Source: Oscillibacter valericigenes
GTDB taxonomy: Bacteria; Bacillota; Clostridia; Oscillospirales; Oscillospiraceae
Assembly: GCF_021531435.1 (NCBI RefSeq)
Contig: NZ_JAFBIS010000023.1
Span: forward strand, 1-35,245
Direction of reading: 5' to 3'
Length of the DNA: 35,245 nt
Numbering within the stretch: position 1 is the first letter of the stretch; each line of letters starts with the position of its first letter. Shown in pieces: positions 15,601 to 23,400 of the stretch. Under the pieces are notes generated by a model. The model did no database searches. It saw only the letters and a list, made by a program, of their open reading frames with translations, and was not told the DNA's origin. Both the position numbers and the translations under genes were made by a program.

Positions 15601-17016
15601 TCAAAAATGCATCACGCGGAGCAGCAAAATCCACGCCAGGCCGTAATAGGTCACCACCGCCACCAGGTCGTTGACCGTGGTGATCAGCGGGCCGGAAGCC
15701 ACCGCCGGGTCGATTTTCAGCTTTTTAAACACGATGGGGATGACCGTTCCCGCCACGCTGGACAGCAGCATGGACACCAGCAGCGCCGCTCCCGTGCAGA
15801 ACGACACGGAAAACGCCACCGCCGCCGTCTGTCCCTTGAACGCCAGGAGGTACAGCCCGATCAATACAAAGGACAAAATGCCCAAAATCCCGCCGTTGAC
15901 AAGGCCCACCCGGGCCTCCTTTCCAACGAGGCAGAGCTTTTGGCTGCCGCTGACCTGCTCGTCCATCAGGACGCGGATGGTGACGGCCAGGGACTGGGTG
16001 CCCACATTGCCCGCCATGTCCAGCACCAGGGACTGGAAGCAGACCACCAGCGCCAGATTCGCCACCACATATTCAAACAGCCCCACCACGCCGGAGACCA
16101 CCATCCCCAGGCCCAGCAGGATGACCAGCCAGGGCAGCCGTTTCACAACGCTCTTTTTCAGCGGCTCCCGCAGGTCCTCCTCCGCGGTCAGACCGGCCAG
16201 CTTTGCGTAGTCGTCGCCCAGCTCGTCGTCCACCAGTTCTGTGATGTCCTGGGCCGTCAGCACACCTTTCAGCCGGTTGTCGCTGTCCAGCACCGGGATG
16301 GAATCCTCGGAATATCCCTTGATGCGCTCAATGCAGTCCTCGATCTGCTCGCTTGCGTACACATACGGGTAGGACGTCATAGTGATGGAGGAAAGCTCCG
16401 TATCCTCCCGTGCGATGATGAGGTCCTTCAGGTCGATGGCCCCCACCAGTGTCCCGTCCTCGTCCACCACGTAGAGGGTGGAGATGTTGTCGTTGACGGC
16501 GGCCTGCTTCACCAGCTCTTTCATGGCCTGCCGCACGCCAATATCCGCGCGGACGGAGATATAATTCGTGGTCATTTTGCTGCCGATCTCGTCCTCGTCA
16601 AAGGCGCTGAGCAGCAAAATTTCGTTCCGCAGGTCCTCCCCCATCAGGTCGATGAGCATATTCCGCTCCGGCTTTTCCAGCTGGCGGAGATACTCCGTGA
16701 CCTCCGGCAGCTCCAGCCGGGACAGGACTTCGATCCGCTTGCGGATGCTCAGCTCCCCCAGGTATTCCTGGAGCTGTTCGGAATAGGACAGCACATCGGC
16801 CAGCGTCTCCACATCCAGGACGCTGTACAGCCTGCTCCGCTCGTCTTTGCGGAGCAGCTCCATAGCCGCCGCGATGTCGTTTTCGTGATAGTCCAGGATC
16901 TGGTCCCGCATCCGCCGGGGCGTCAGGCCGCTGCGGACGATGGCGGCGATCTCCGCCCGGTAATCCGGGTGCTGCGCGGGAACAGCCCCGTTCTGAAAAT
17001 CCTTGTTCATGTTCAT
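15601..17016 (-). CDS. mgtE: MgtE magnesium transporter
   Basis: MgtE is a Mg2+-gated channel in the inner membrane. The 471-residue protein has the full architecture. A helical MgtE N domain (about residues 20-130) holds the Mg sensor, followed by two CBS domains (about 138-260, each ending in a VGAIDLKDL or KGVLTAQDI pattern). Five membrane helices (about 290-470) carry the pore-lining motif LDMAGNVGTQS near residue 340. In the family, Mg2+ bound between the N and CBS domains closes the pore. GGAGG lies eight bases before the ATG. A strong promoter lies about 350 bases upstream, so the mRNA has a long structured leader that probably carries regulation. Confidence 0.94.
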   Translation of the reverse strand: MNMNKDFQNGAVPAQHPDYRAEIAAIVRSGLTPRRMRDQILDYHENDIAAAMELLRKDERSRLYSVLDVETLADVLSYSEQLQEYLGELSIRKRIEVLSRLELPEVTEYLRQLEKPERNMLIDLMGEDLRNEILLLSAFDEDEIGSKMTTNYISVRADIGVRQAMKELVKQAAVNDNISTLYVVDEDGTLVGAIDLKDLIIAREDTELSSITMTSYPYVYASEQIEDCIERIKGYSEDSIPVLDSDNRLKGVLTAQDITELVDDELGDDYAKLAGLTAEEDLREPLKKSVVKRLPWLVILLGLGMVVSGVVGLFEYVVANLALVVCFQSLVLDMAGNVGTQSLAVTIRVLMDEQVSGSQKLCLVGKEARVGLVNGGILGILSFVLIGLYLLAFKGQTAAVAFSVSFCTGAALLVSMLLSSVAGTVIPIVFKKLKIDPAVASGPLITTVNDLVAVVTYYGLAWILLLRVMHF

Positions 17017-17361
17017 TGTCTGTGCCTCCTTTACTCATCAAGCGTCGGGCAGCCCCATGGGGCCGCCGTGGTAAAGGCGGGCGCGGAAATGGCCATGCAA
17101 GCGCGGTCCATCCATTTTTTACCATATTTGGGCAGAATATAACACCACCGCTTGCATCCGGACCGCTCCGCGCGCGTCTTGCGCAGATGCAGTGCAGGAA
17201 CAGACAGTGGCGTTCAGATATTGGCGCGGCAAACCGCCGTCAGAACACAGACGACCCGCAGCCGTACAGCGCCCAACGCTCTGAAGCTCTTCTGTCTGCA
17301 CCCATGCTGCAACTACTGCTGCCGTCCATGATCTCACCTCACATTTTGAATGGATTTGGCT
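17017..17361 (-). promoter_or_regulatory. Long structured 5' leader of mgtE, possible Mg-responsive element
   Basis: About 340 bases lie between the promoter and the mgtE start with no other full-length gene. Pairings visible on the minus-strand RNA are a 9-bp ATGCAAGCG/CGCTTGCAT stem, a GGCGGCCCC/GGGGCTGCC hairpin close to the ribosome binding site, and TTTAC/GTAAA that would close over it. A long-range GCAGACAG/CTGTCTGT pairing is also visible. Near the 5' end is GTGAGGTGAG, which recalls the AGGTGAGG of M-box riboswitches, but the M-box core (GACGCCAAUGGGUCAACAG) is not recognisable. It also contains a small ORF at 17240-17329. Confidence 0.5.
17240..17329 (-). CDS. Possible 29-codon leader peptide upstream of mgtE
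   Basis: A small ORF in the mgtE leader begins with ATG at 17329, five bases after GAGGTGA, and ends in TGA at 17240. The predicted peptide starts MDGSSSCSMGADRRASERW and is rich in Ser and Cys. A second, longer frame (ATG near 17337) overlaps it but has a poorer ribosome binding site. In enterobacteria, Mg transporter genes are controlled by small leader ORFs such as mgtL. No sequence similarity to those is claimed. Expression is unproven. Confidence 0.35.
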   Translation of the reverse strand: MDGSSSCSMGADRRASERWALYGCGSSVF

Positions 17362-17367
17362 GTTTTT

Positions 17368-17396
17368 ATTTTAACAGCCCGTTTTGCCGGTGTCAA
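17368..17396 (-). promoter_or_regulatory. Promoter of mgtE
   Basis: On the minus strand, a consensus TTGACA (17391-17396) and TAAAAT (17368-17373) are 17 bases apart. The start point would be near 17361, giving the long leader described separately. Confidence 0.75.
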
Positions 17397-17444
17397 TCCT
17401 TCCCTCCGGGAAAGAAAGGAATTTCGGGAAATCCGCCGTGCTCC

Positions 17445-17473
17445 TTGACTTGTCTTTCATAATACCGTATAAT
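17445..17473 (+). promoter_or_regulatory. Promoter of the OPT transporter operon
   Basis: TTGACT (17445-17450) and a consensus TATAAT (17468-17473) are 17 bases apart. The in-frame ATG at 17472 lies inside the -10 box and so is not the translation start. The leader also holds a GCAGTAC/GTACTGC hairpin at 17510-17529. Confidence 0.75.
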
Positions 17474-17555
17474 GTACAATTGTGTGCGTCCATTGCGGAC
17501 AATTTCACAGCAGTACGGTAAAGTACTGCCGAAAAAAAGAAAGAGGAGAAAAAAC

Positions 17556-19451
17556 GTGGAAGAGAAAAAATTCCAACCCTACATTCCGGCGGACAAGGTC
17601 ATGCCTGAATTCACCGTGTTCTCTGTCATACTCGGTGCATTGCTGGCCATCGTGTTCGGCGGAGCCAACGCGTATCTGGGGCTGCGCGTCGGCATGACCG
17701 TCTCCGCGTCCATTCCCGCGGCGGTCATCTCCATGGGTGTGATCCGCTTCATATTCAAGCGGGATTCCATTCTGGAGAACAACATGGTCCAGACCATCGG
17801 CTCCGCCGGTGAGTCTCTGGCCGCGGGCGCCATCTTCACCATGCCCGCCCTGTTCATGTGGGCTGCTGACGGCCTGTGCGACATGCCCTCCCTCATCGAC
17901 ATCGGCCTGATCGCCCTGTGCGGCGGCGTGCTGGGCGTCCTGATGATGATCCCCCTGCGCAGCGCGCTGATCGTCAAGGAGCACGGCAATCTGGGCTATC
18001 CCGAGGGCACCGCCTGCGCCGAGGTCCTGATGGCCGGCGAAGAGGGCGGAGCCAAGGCCTCCACCGTTTTCTGCGGTCTGGGCATCGCCGCCGCCTACAA
18101 GTTCGTGGCCGACGGATTGAAGCTGTTCCCCAGCGAGGTAGACTGGACGATCCCCTCCTATAAGGGCTCCGGCTTCGGCGTGGACGTTCTGCCTGCCCTG
18201 GCCGGCGTAGGCTACATCTGCGGCCCCCGCATTTCCTCCTACATGTTCGCGGGCAGCACCATCGCCTGGTTCGTGCTGATGCCCATGATCGCCCTGTTCG
18301 GCAGCGACCTCATCATCTATCCCGCTGACGTCAGCGTAGCGGAGCTGTGGGCCTCCGGCGGCACCTGGGCATTGTGGAGCAAGTTCATCCGCTATATCGG
18401 CGCAGGCGCCCTGGCGGCAGGCGGCATCATCAGCCTGATCAAGTCCCTGCCCATGATCGTCCGTACCTTCGCCGCCGCCTTCAAGGACTACGGCAAGGGC
18501 GGCACCGGCACCCTGCGCACCGAGCAGGACATCTCCATGAAGATCGTCCTGGCGGTGTGCCTGGCTGTCGTCGTGCTCATGTGGCTGTTCCCCGGCATTC
18601 CCGTCAGTCTGACCGGTGCCCTCATCATCCTGATCTTCGGCTTCTTCTTTGCCACCGTCTCCTCCCGGATGGTGGGCCTGATCGGTTCCTCCAACAACCC
18701 CGTCTCCGGCATGGCCATCGCCACGCTGCTGATCGCCACCATTATCCTGAAGGCCACCGGCTCCGCTGGCGCGGAGGGCATGGTGGGGGCCATCGCCATC
18801 GGCTCTGTCATCTGCATCATCGCCGCTATCGCCGGCGATACCTCTCAGGACCTGAAGACCGGCTTCCTGCTGGGCTCCACGCCCCGGAAGCAGCAGTACG
18901 GTGAGCTGGTGGGCGTGTGCGTCTCCGCCATCGCCATCGGCGCCATCCTGTACCTGCTGAACGCCGCCTGGGGCTTTGGCTCCGAGGAGCTGGGCGCGCC
19001 CCAGGCCATGATGATGAAAATGGTCATTGAGGGCGTCATGGGCGGCAACCTGCCCTGGGCCCTGGTGTTCACCGGCGTGTTCATCGCCATCGCCATTGAA
19101 ATTCTGGGCCTGCCCGTCCTGCCTGTCGCCATCGGCATCTACCTGCCCATTCACCTGAACGCGGGCATCATGGCCGGCGGCCTGGTCCGTCTGGCTCTGG
19201 ACAAGCGCAAGTATGCCTCCGAGAAGGCCAAGAGCGACTGCATCCAGTCCGGTATCCTGTATACCTCCGGCATGATCGCCGGCGAGGGCGTGGTCGGCAT
19301 CCTGCTGGCCGTGTTTGCCGTGCTGGGCATCAACCTGGACCTGTCCGGCGTCATCAGCCTGGGCAACATCGGCGCTCTGGTGCTGTTTGCCGCGCTGCTG
19401 GTGAGCATCGTGCTCTTTGCCAACAAGGGCCTGAAGGCCGGCAAAAAGTAA
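17556..19451 (+). CDS. OPT-family oligopeptide transporter
   Basis: This is a proton-coupled membrane transporter of the OPT superfamily (oligopeptides, or metal-chelate and siderophore substrates in some branches). The 631 residues have about 15 hydrophobic segments. The family opening is PEFTVFSVILGALLAIVFGG then ANAYLGLRVGMTVSASIPAA (about residues 17-56). Further marks are the HGNLGYPEGTACAEVLMAGE region (about 144-163) and SSNNPVSGMAIATLL (about 378-392). The start is GTG at 17556 with GAGGAG before it. The longer frame from 17472 begins inside the promoter. It is followed by PqqD-like and small membrane protein genes, with hairpins between. Substrate is not predictable. Confidence 0.9.
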   Translation: MEEKKFQPYIPADKVMPEFTVFSVILGALLAIVFGGANAYLGLRVGMTVSASIPAAVISMGVIRFIFKRDSILENNMVQTIGSAGESLAAGAIFTMPALFMWAADGLCDMPSLIDIGLIALCGGVLGVLMMIPLRSALIVKEHGNLGYPEGTACAEVLMAGEEGGAKASTVFCGLGIAAAYKFVADGLKLFPSEVDWTIPSYKGSGFGVDVLPALAGVGYICGPRISSYMFAGSTIAWFVLMPMIALFGSDLIIYPADVSVAELWASGGTWALWSKFIRYIGAGALAAGGIISLIKSLPMIVRTFAAAFKDYGKGGTGTLRTEQDISMKIVLAVCLAVVVLMWLFPGIPVSLTGALIILIFGFFFATVSSRMVGLIGSSNNPVSGMAIATLLIATIILKATGSAGAEGMVGAIAIGSVICIIAAIAGDTSQDLKTGFLLGSTPRKQQYGELVGVCVSAIAIGAILYLLNAAWGFGSEELGAPQAMMMKMVIEGVMGGNLPWALVFTGVFIAIAIEILGLPVLPVAIGIYLPIHLNAGIMAGGLVRLALDKRKYASEKAKSDCIQSGILYTSGMIAGEGVVGILLAVFAVLGINLDLSGVISLGNIGALVLFAALLVSIVLFANKGLKAGKK

Positions 19452-19459
19452 AACGCATA

Positions 19460-19511
19460 TTTGATTTGCCAAATCAAAAACTGGGCTATATACTTTGGTA
19501 TATAGCCCAGT
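19460..19511 (+). repeat. Two tandem hairpins between the OPT and PqqD-like genes
   Basis: An 8-bp stem (19460-19467 with 19471-19478) is followed directly by a perfect 14-bp stem (19480-19493 with 19498-19511). No T run follows, and the next ribosome binding site begins about ten bases later. These may therefore be mRNA-stability or partial-termination elements between co-transcribed genes and not a full stop. Confidence 0.6.
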
Positions 19512-19532
19512 CTGCACAGCAGGAGGATATTT

Positions 19533-19886
19533 ATGTCCAAAAAACAGGAAAATTATCTGGATTATATCCCCGTCATCTCCGAAAAGAACACCTGGGATGT
19601 GAAAGAGGACGGCATGGTCACCATCCATATGATCCACCGGGGCTTTTACGCCTGGATCGCCCAGAGGTTCTTCCACCGCCCCCGGGTCAGCCACATCGAC
19701 CTGGACGCCATGGGCAGCTTCATTTTCCAGCGCATTGACGGGCAGCGGACGGTGGGCGATATTGCGCTGCTGGTCAAGGCGGAGTTCGGTCAGAAGGCGG
19801 AGCCGCTGTATGACCGGCTGGTGAAATATATGCAGATTTTGCGGAACAACGGCTTCATCCGCTACGCCGGAAAGGACAGGAAATGA
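19533..19886 (+). CDS. PqqD-family protein
   Basis: PqqD folds are peptide-chaperone (RiPP recognition element) domains, often serving radical SAM enzymes. This 117-residue protein has the family pattern: an N-terminal strand region (VISEKNTWDVKEDGMVTI), FFHRPRVSHIDLDAMGSFIF (about 50-69), then GQRTVGDIALLVKAEFGQK (about 74-92) and a helical end. No precursor peptide or radical SAM gene is nearby, so this is an orphan, like many PqqD-like proteins in Clostridia. AGGAGG lies six bases before the ATG. It overlaps the next gene by four bases (ATGA). Confidence 0.85.
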   Translation: MSKKQENYLDYIPVISEKNTWDVKEDGMVTIHMIHRGFYAWIAQRFFHRPRVSHIDLDAMGSFIFQRIDGQRTVGDIALLVKAEFGQKAEPLYDRLVKYMQILRNNGFIRYAGKDRK

Positions 19887-20227
19887 GCACAGGACAGATC
19901 ATTCTGGGCATTGCCCTGTTCGCCGCCGCCACCGCAATTCTCTATGTCTGGGGCCTGAAAAAGTCCATGTCCCAGCAAGAGGACCTGGAGCGGAGCCTGA
20001 TGAGCGCCTGCGGCAGCCGGGTGGTGAAGCATCTGAAAAAGCACGGCACCGTCACGAAGGCGGAGGCCGCGCAGCTCATCGACGGCATGACGGCAGGCCC
20101 CTTCTGGTCCCGCCGGAGGGTGAAGGTGCAGGACGGCAAAAAAGCCGCCGGCCAGGTCATCGAATTCCTGCTGGACCAGCAGTATATTGAACCGGCGGGA
20201 GACGGCGGCTACCGTCTGAAAAAATGA
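19883..20227 (+). CDS. Small membrane-anchored protein of unknown function
   Basis: This gene is not recognised. The 114-residue protein has one N-terminal membrane helix (residues 5-24, IILGIALFAAATAILYVWGL). The rest is soluble and charged, with a helix-strand layout (SRVVKHLKKHGTVTKAEAAQ, then a VIEFLLDQQYIEP strand-helix end) that could be a small winged-helix-like fold. Its ATG overlaps the stop of the PqqD-like gene by four bases, so translation is coupled and the two proteins probably act together. A strong terminator follows. Confidence 0.75.
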   Translation: MSTGQIILGIALFAAATAILYVWGLKKSMSQQEDLERSLMSACGSRVVKHLKKHGTVTKAEAAQLIDGMTAGPFWSRRRVKVQDGKKAAGQVIEFLLDQQYIEPAGDGGYRLKK

Positions 20228-20242
20228 TCCCGCCTATAAAGA

Positions 20243-20280
20243 CCCCCCAGGCTTCCCCGTGAAGCCTGGGGGGTTCTTTT
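20243..20280. terminator. Strong terminator after the OPT/PqqD operon
   Basis: A perfect 13-bp GC-rich stem (20243-20255 with 20261-20273) has a 5-base loop followed by TTCTTTT. It lies 29 bases before the stop of the convergent sulfoxide reductase gene. Confidence 0.9.
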
Positions 20281-20308
20281 CTCCCGCCGTTTTCTCAGTT
20301 GTTCCGCG

Positions 20309-20758
20309 TCACCAAAGCTCCGCTTCCAGAACGCGCACAAATGCTTCCAGTCCCACACGGTCCTCTTCCGTAAAACGCCCCACGCGGGGACTGTCGATGT
20401 CCAGAACGCCGACTATCCGGCCGTCTCCGTGGATGGGGACAACGATCTCCGAGTTGGACGCGCTGTCACAGGCGATATGGCCGGGAAACTGGTGAACGTC
20501 GTAAACGAGCTGCGTCCGGTCCTCTGCCGCCGCTGTTCCGCACACGCCGCGTCCCACCTGGATCTCAATGCAGGCCGGCTTGCCCTGGAACGGACCCAGC
20601 ACCAGCAGCCCGTTTTCCATCAGGTAAAATCCCGCCCAGTTGAGGTCGGGCAGCGTGTTGTAAAGCAGCGCCGCCGCGTTGGAGAGGTTTGCGATCCGGT
20701 GGGGCACTCCGTGGACCAGTGCCGCCAATTGTTCATTCAGCCGTGTATAATCCGTCAT
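20309..20758 (-). CDS. msrC: GAF-domain free methionine-(R)-sulfoxide reductase
   Basis: This enzyme reduces free Met-(R)-sulfoxide, repairing oxidative damage. The 149-residue GAF protein carries the three family cysteines in context: GKPACIEIQVGRGVCGTAA (two Cys, about residues 82 and 92) and HIACDSASNSEIVVPI (third Cys, about 116), followed by DIDSPRVGRF. Two adjacent ATG codons are possible. The one at 20758 is six bases after GAGGG and is preferred; 20761 adds one Met. It is the last of three minus-strand genes (DUF5655, GNAT, this) with short gaps, probably an operon. Confidence 0.88.
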   Translation of the reverse strand: MTDYTRLNEQLAALVHGVPHRIANLSNAAALLYNTLPDLNWAGFYLMENGLLVLGPFQGKPACIEIQVGRGVCGTAAAEDRTQLVYDVHQFPGHIACDSASNSEIVVPIHGDGRIVGVLDIDSPRVGRFTEEDRVGLEAFVRVLEAELW

Positions 20759-20794
20759 CATAAGCCCTCATTTCCTGCTCTTACCGCGCGCTTC

Positions 20795-21406
20795 TCACAC
20801 CAGCTGCCCCGGCAGCTTTTTCTTTTCCTTGGGCGGAAAGCCGGCGTCAAAAGCCTCTACATCGGCGTCTTCCAGAAAATATCCCTCCGGGTCCCTGTAA
20901 ACGCCGGTAACGCCCCGCAGGAAGTCCTTTTTCAATTCCTTCACCATGAAGAACGGGGACTCCTCCGTGCGGGGGATGCCGTCATAATAGACGCCCAACG
21001 CGCTGCCGCTGACAAAGCCAAAGCGGTGATAATAGCCCGGATCGCCTGTGATCGCCACAGCGCCGCAGCCCATCTGCTCCGCCAGTTCCAGCGTGTGCCG
21101 GATGAGCCTGCTTCCATAGCCCTTTCCCTGTTCTTCCGGCAGGACGCTGACCGGGCCGAAGATCATAATGGGCAGCGTCCGTCCGTCGTCCGCGGTGATG
21201 CTGGCGCGGCTGTACATGATGTGGGCGACGATCTTCCCCTCTTCCTCGATCACATAGTCCAGTTCCCTGACAAACTCCGGGCGGTCCCTGTACTGATGCA
21301 GCACATAGTGCTCCATGCAGCCGGGGCGGTACTTGTTCCAGAACGCCTCCCGGGTAAGGTTCTCCACCTCTCTGCAGTCTTTCGGTTCTTCCAGCCGGAT
21401 CCTCAT
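20795..21406 (-). CDS. GNAT-family N-acetyltransferase (YhbS-like)
   Basis: This is an acetyl-CoA-dependent acetyltransferase of 203 residues. The acetyl-CoA pyrophosphate loop is PEEQGKGYGSRLIRHTLE (about residues 90-107, Q/R-x-x-G-x-G/A). The core opens MRIRLEEPKDCREVENL, and DPGYYHRFGF (about 122-131) is the YhbS-type segment. The C-terminal third extends past the GNAT fold. The substrate is unknown. It sits 33 bases upstream of the sulfoxide reductase gene in the same direction. Confidence 0.88.
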   Translation of the reverse strand: MRIRLEEPKDCREVENLTREAFWNKYRPGCMEHYVLHQYRDRPEFVRELDYVIEEEGKIVAHIMYSRASITADDGRTLPIMIFGPVSVLPEEQGKGYGSRLIRHTLELAEQMGCGAVAITGDPGYYHRFGFVSGSALGVYYDGIPRTEESPFFMVKELKKDFLRGVTGVYRDPEGYFLEDADVEAFDAGFPPKEKKKLPGQLV

Positions 21407-21472
21407 ATGCCCAACTCCCTTTCGGTCAAATCCAGTGCGGTGTGCCGGATGTCAGCGCGGATATTCCCGCGC

Positions 21473-21868
21473 TCACCGCTTACTCTCCGCAAATGCCCAG
21501 GCCTCCCTCAGCCAGCCCAGCAATTCTCCGTCGATCTGCTCCTCTTCCGAGATCAATACATGGTGGGTCCAGCGGCCCGGATACGGTTCCACAGCCACCG
21601 CCGCCCGCGGCGATTCCAGCCGGTAAGGAAGCCCGACCGTCACCACGATGCAATGCTCCGGCCAGTCTTTCTTTCTGCGCACCGGCAGCGACACAGCCCC
21701 GAAGAGATGCCTGCCGTAAAAGCTGATCTGGCTTTTCTGCACCTTGACGGACGCCTCCGGGAACTCCCTTTCCATACGGCGGAGCAGCGTCTCATACAGC
21801 GCCAGCTCCAGCGGCTTTCCGTCAAAGAAAAACAACACGTCAGTTCCATCATGTTCAGATGTTTTCAT
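21473..21868 (-). CDS. DUF5655 domain protein
   Basis: This 131-residue protein matches the DUF5655 pattern: FFFDGKPLELALYETLL (residues 15-31), VQKSQISFYGR (about 45-55), CIVVTVGLP (about 74-82), EPYPGRWTHHVLI (about 94-106) and LLGWLREAWAF near the end. Function is unknown; the family is often described as a phage or transport-like domain of the YdhG/YdeI class. The ATG at 21868 is chosen because GGGAGG lies upstream; an upstream start at 21940 adds 24 poorly conserved residues. It is probably the first gene of the operon with GNAT and the sulfoxide reductase. Confidence 0.75.
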   Translation of the reverse strand: MKTSEHDGTDVLFFFDGKPLELALYETLLRRMEREFPEASVKVQKSQISFYGRHLFGAVSLPVRRKKDWPEHCIVVTVGLPYRLESPRAAVAVEPYPGRWTHHVLISEEEQIDGELLGWLREAWAFAESKR

Positions 21869-21976
21869 GGCGCTCCCACCTCCCGTTTTTATTTTATCAT
21901 ATTGCCGGTGCTTTTTAAAGGCAGAATGCTGCGCGTTCACTGCATACCGGGTGGTTTTGATGTTTCTTTTTCGCTC

Positions 21977-22111
21977 TTATGCGGCCAGTCCCTCTTCGCG
22001 AAGCTCCTCCACGGCCTCCGCCATATTGTCTGCCGAGAAGCAAAAGCAGCCGTTGGCGTCAAATACCTCAACATGACCCATGACATACCGAATTTCAAAT
22101 TGACCCATCAT
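21977..22111 (-). CDS. Small protein of unknown function (44 aa)
   Basis: This gene is not recognised. AAGGAGG five bases before the ATG at 22111 (eight before a second ATG) is a near-perfect ribosome binding site. The protein is acidic at the C-terminus (EAVEELREEGLAA) and has a strand-like start (FEIRYVMGHVEVFDANGCF), which suggests a small beta-alpha fold. A longer frame from 22237 exists but lacks a ribosome binding site and crosses the intergenic region. It lies about 100 bases downstream of the DUF5655/GNAT operon promoter region and is divergent from the WYL regulator gene. Confidence 0.6.
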   Translation of the reverse strand: MMGQFEIRYVMGHVEVFDANGCFCFSADNMAEAVEELREEGLAA

Positions 22112-22292
22112 CTGTTCCTCCTTATGACCGATGCTCTTGTCTTGCACATAGAATACGGCTTTAGGTGTCCCATTATCCGGACAGTTCAAGGACTGCTTTT
22201 CCATCCGCAGGTGAAAACAACAAACTGGCCGTTTCAAATTTGAAAAAATACTGCTATACTTGTACTGTTAATGGGACAGGGAACTGATTAGT

Positions 22293-23354
22293 ATGGAAAC
22301 GACAGGCACCGCCATGTGCCGGCACAGAAAGGACTGCAAACGTATGGCCCGTTCTTCTTATCAGAAACTCAAGCCGCTCTATATCATGAATTATCTTCTG
22401 CAGAACACCGACGAGGATCACCCCGTTACCGTCAATCAAATCATCAGCTATCTGGATTCTCAGGGCATTTCCGCCGAGCGCAAGAGCATTTACAGCGACA
22501 TTGAAGCCCTCCAGTATTTCGGGCTGGACATCGTGCAGTCCGGCTCCGGCCGCTCCTGCGGATACTACATTGCCCACCGGACTTTTGAGCTTCCGGAGCT
22601 GAAACTGCTGGTGGACAGCGTCCAGTCCTCCAAATTCATCACCCACAAGAAAACGGCCGCACTGATCAAAAAAATTGAAACGCTGGCCAGTATCCATGAG
22701 GCCCAGCTCTTGAACCGTCAGGTGTTCGTGAAAAACCGCATCAAGACCATGAATGAGTCCATCTACTACAACGTGGACGAGATCCACAACGGCATCTCGA
22801 AAAACAAGAAGATCCGCTTTCTCTACTTCGAGTACAACGTCCAAAAGGAACGCCAGTACCGCAGAAACGGGGCGTATTACGTTGTCAGTCCCTTCGCCCT
22901 GACCTGGGACGATGAGAATTACTACATGGTCGCCTACGACTCGGACGCCGCCATGATCAAACACTACCGTGTGGATAAGATGGAGAAGATCTCCATTCTG
23001 GAGGAAGATCGCGACGGTCTGGAGGCCTATCAAGCGCTGGACATGGCCATCTATGCCCGGAAAACCTTCGGCATGTTCACCGGCAAAGAGGAGCATGTGG
23101 TCCTCCGGTTTGAAAACCACCTGGTCGGCGCCGTTCTGGACCGGCTGGGGCGGGACGTCTTTATCGTCCCGGACGGCCCGGACCACTTCACCGTCCGGAC
23201 GGATGTGATCGTCAGTCCGCAGTTCTTCGCATGGGTGACCGGCTTCGGTACCAGCGCACAGGTCATCGGTCCCGGCCACGTTGTCGAAGCCATGAAGGAC
23301 CACATCTGCGCAGTGGCCGGTCAGTACGGACAGCGTCCGGAGCCGCAGAGGTAA
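22293..23354 (+). CDS. WYL-domain transcriptional regulator
   Basis: WYL regulators have a DNA-binding head and a WYL sensor domain that binds a ligand, in some cases a nucleotide or nucleic acid; several control defence or stress genes. The 353-residue protein has an N-terminal helix-turn-helix (KPLYIMNYLLQNTDEDH, VTVNQIISYLDSQGISAERK, about residues 27-66). The WYL core is IRFLYFEYNVQKERQYR (about 170-186) and VSPFALTWDDENYYMVAYD (about 194-212), and a C-terminal WCX-like region follows. The start could also be the ATG at 22344 (AAGGA ten bases upstream). A TATACT box lies at 22255-22260. No obvious target gene adjoins it. Confidence 0.88.
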   Translation: METTGTAMCRHRKDCKRMARSSYQKLKPLYIMNYLLQNTDEDHPVTVNQIISYLDSQGISAERKSIYSDIEALQYFGLDIVQSGSGRSCGYYIAHRTFELPELKLLVDSVQSSKFITHKKTAALIKKIETLASIHEAQLLNRQVFVKNRIKTMNESIYYNVDEIHNGISKNKKIRFLYFEYNVQKERQYRRNGAYYVVSPFALTWDDENYYMVAYDSDAAMIKHYRVDKMEKISILEEDRDGLEAYQALDMAIYARKTFGMFTGKEEHVVLRFENHLVGAVLDRLGRDVFIVPDGPDHFTVRTDVIVSPQFFAWVTGFGTSAQVIGPGHVVEAMKDHICAVAGQYGQRPEPQR

Positions 23355-23400
23355 GCCTTCTGACCCAGTTCCGCGCGCATCTTCCGGCGCTTATCACCCT

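Noticed and set aside
15607..17142. A 511-codon plus-strand frame opposite mgtE
   Set aside because: Antisense shadow of MgtE with His/Gln-rich composition and no ribosome binding site.
17017..17345. Standard M-box riboswitch call for the mgtE leader
   Set aside because: Only the short AGGTGAG word near the 5' end resembles the M-box. The conserved GACGCCAAUGGGUCAACAG core could not be found by eye, so I report a structured leader of unknown class.
17505..19694. A 729-codon open frame on the minus strand opposite the OPT transporter
   Set aside because: It is antisense to a clear OPT gene, has low-complexity His/Asp/Gly/Gln composition typical of a GC-rich shadow frame, and matches no family.
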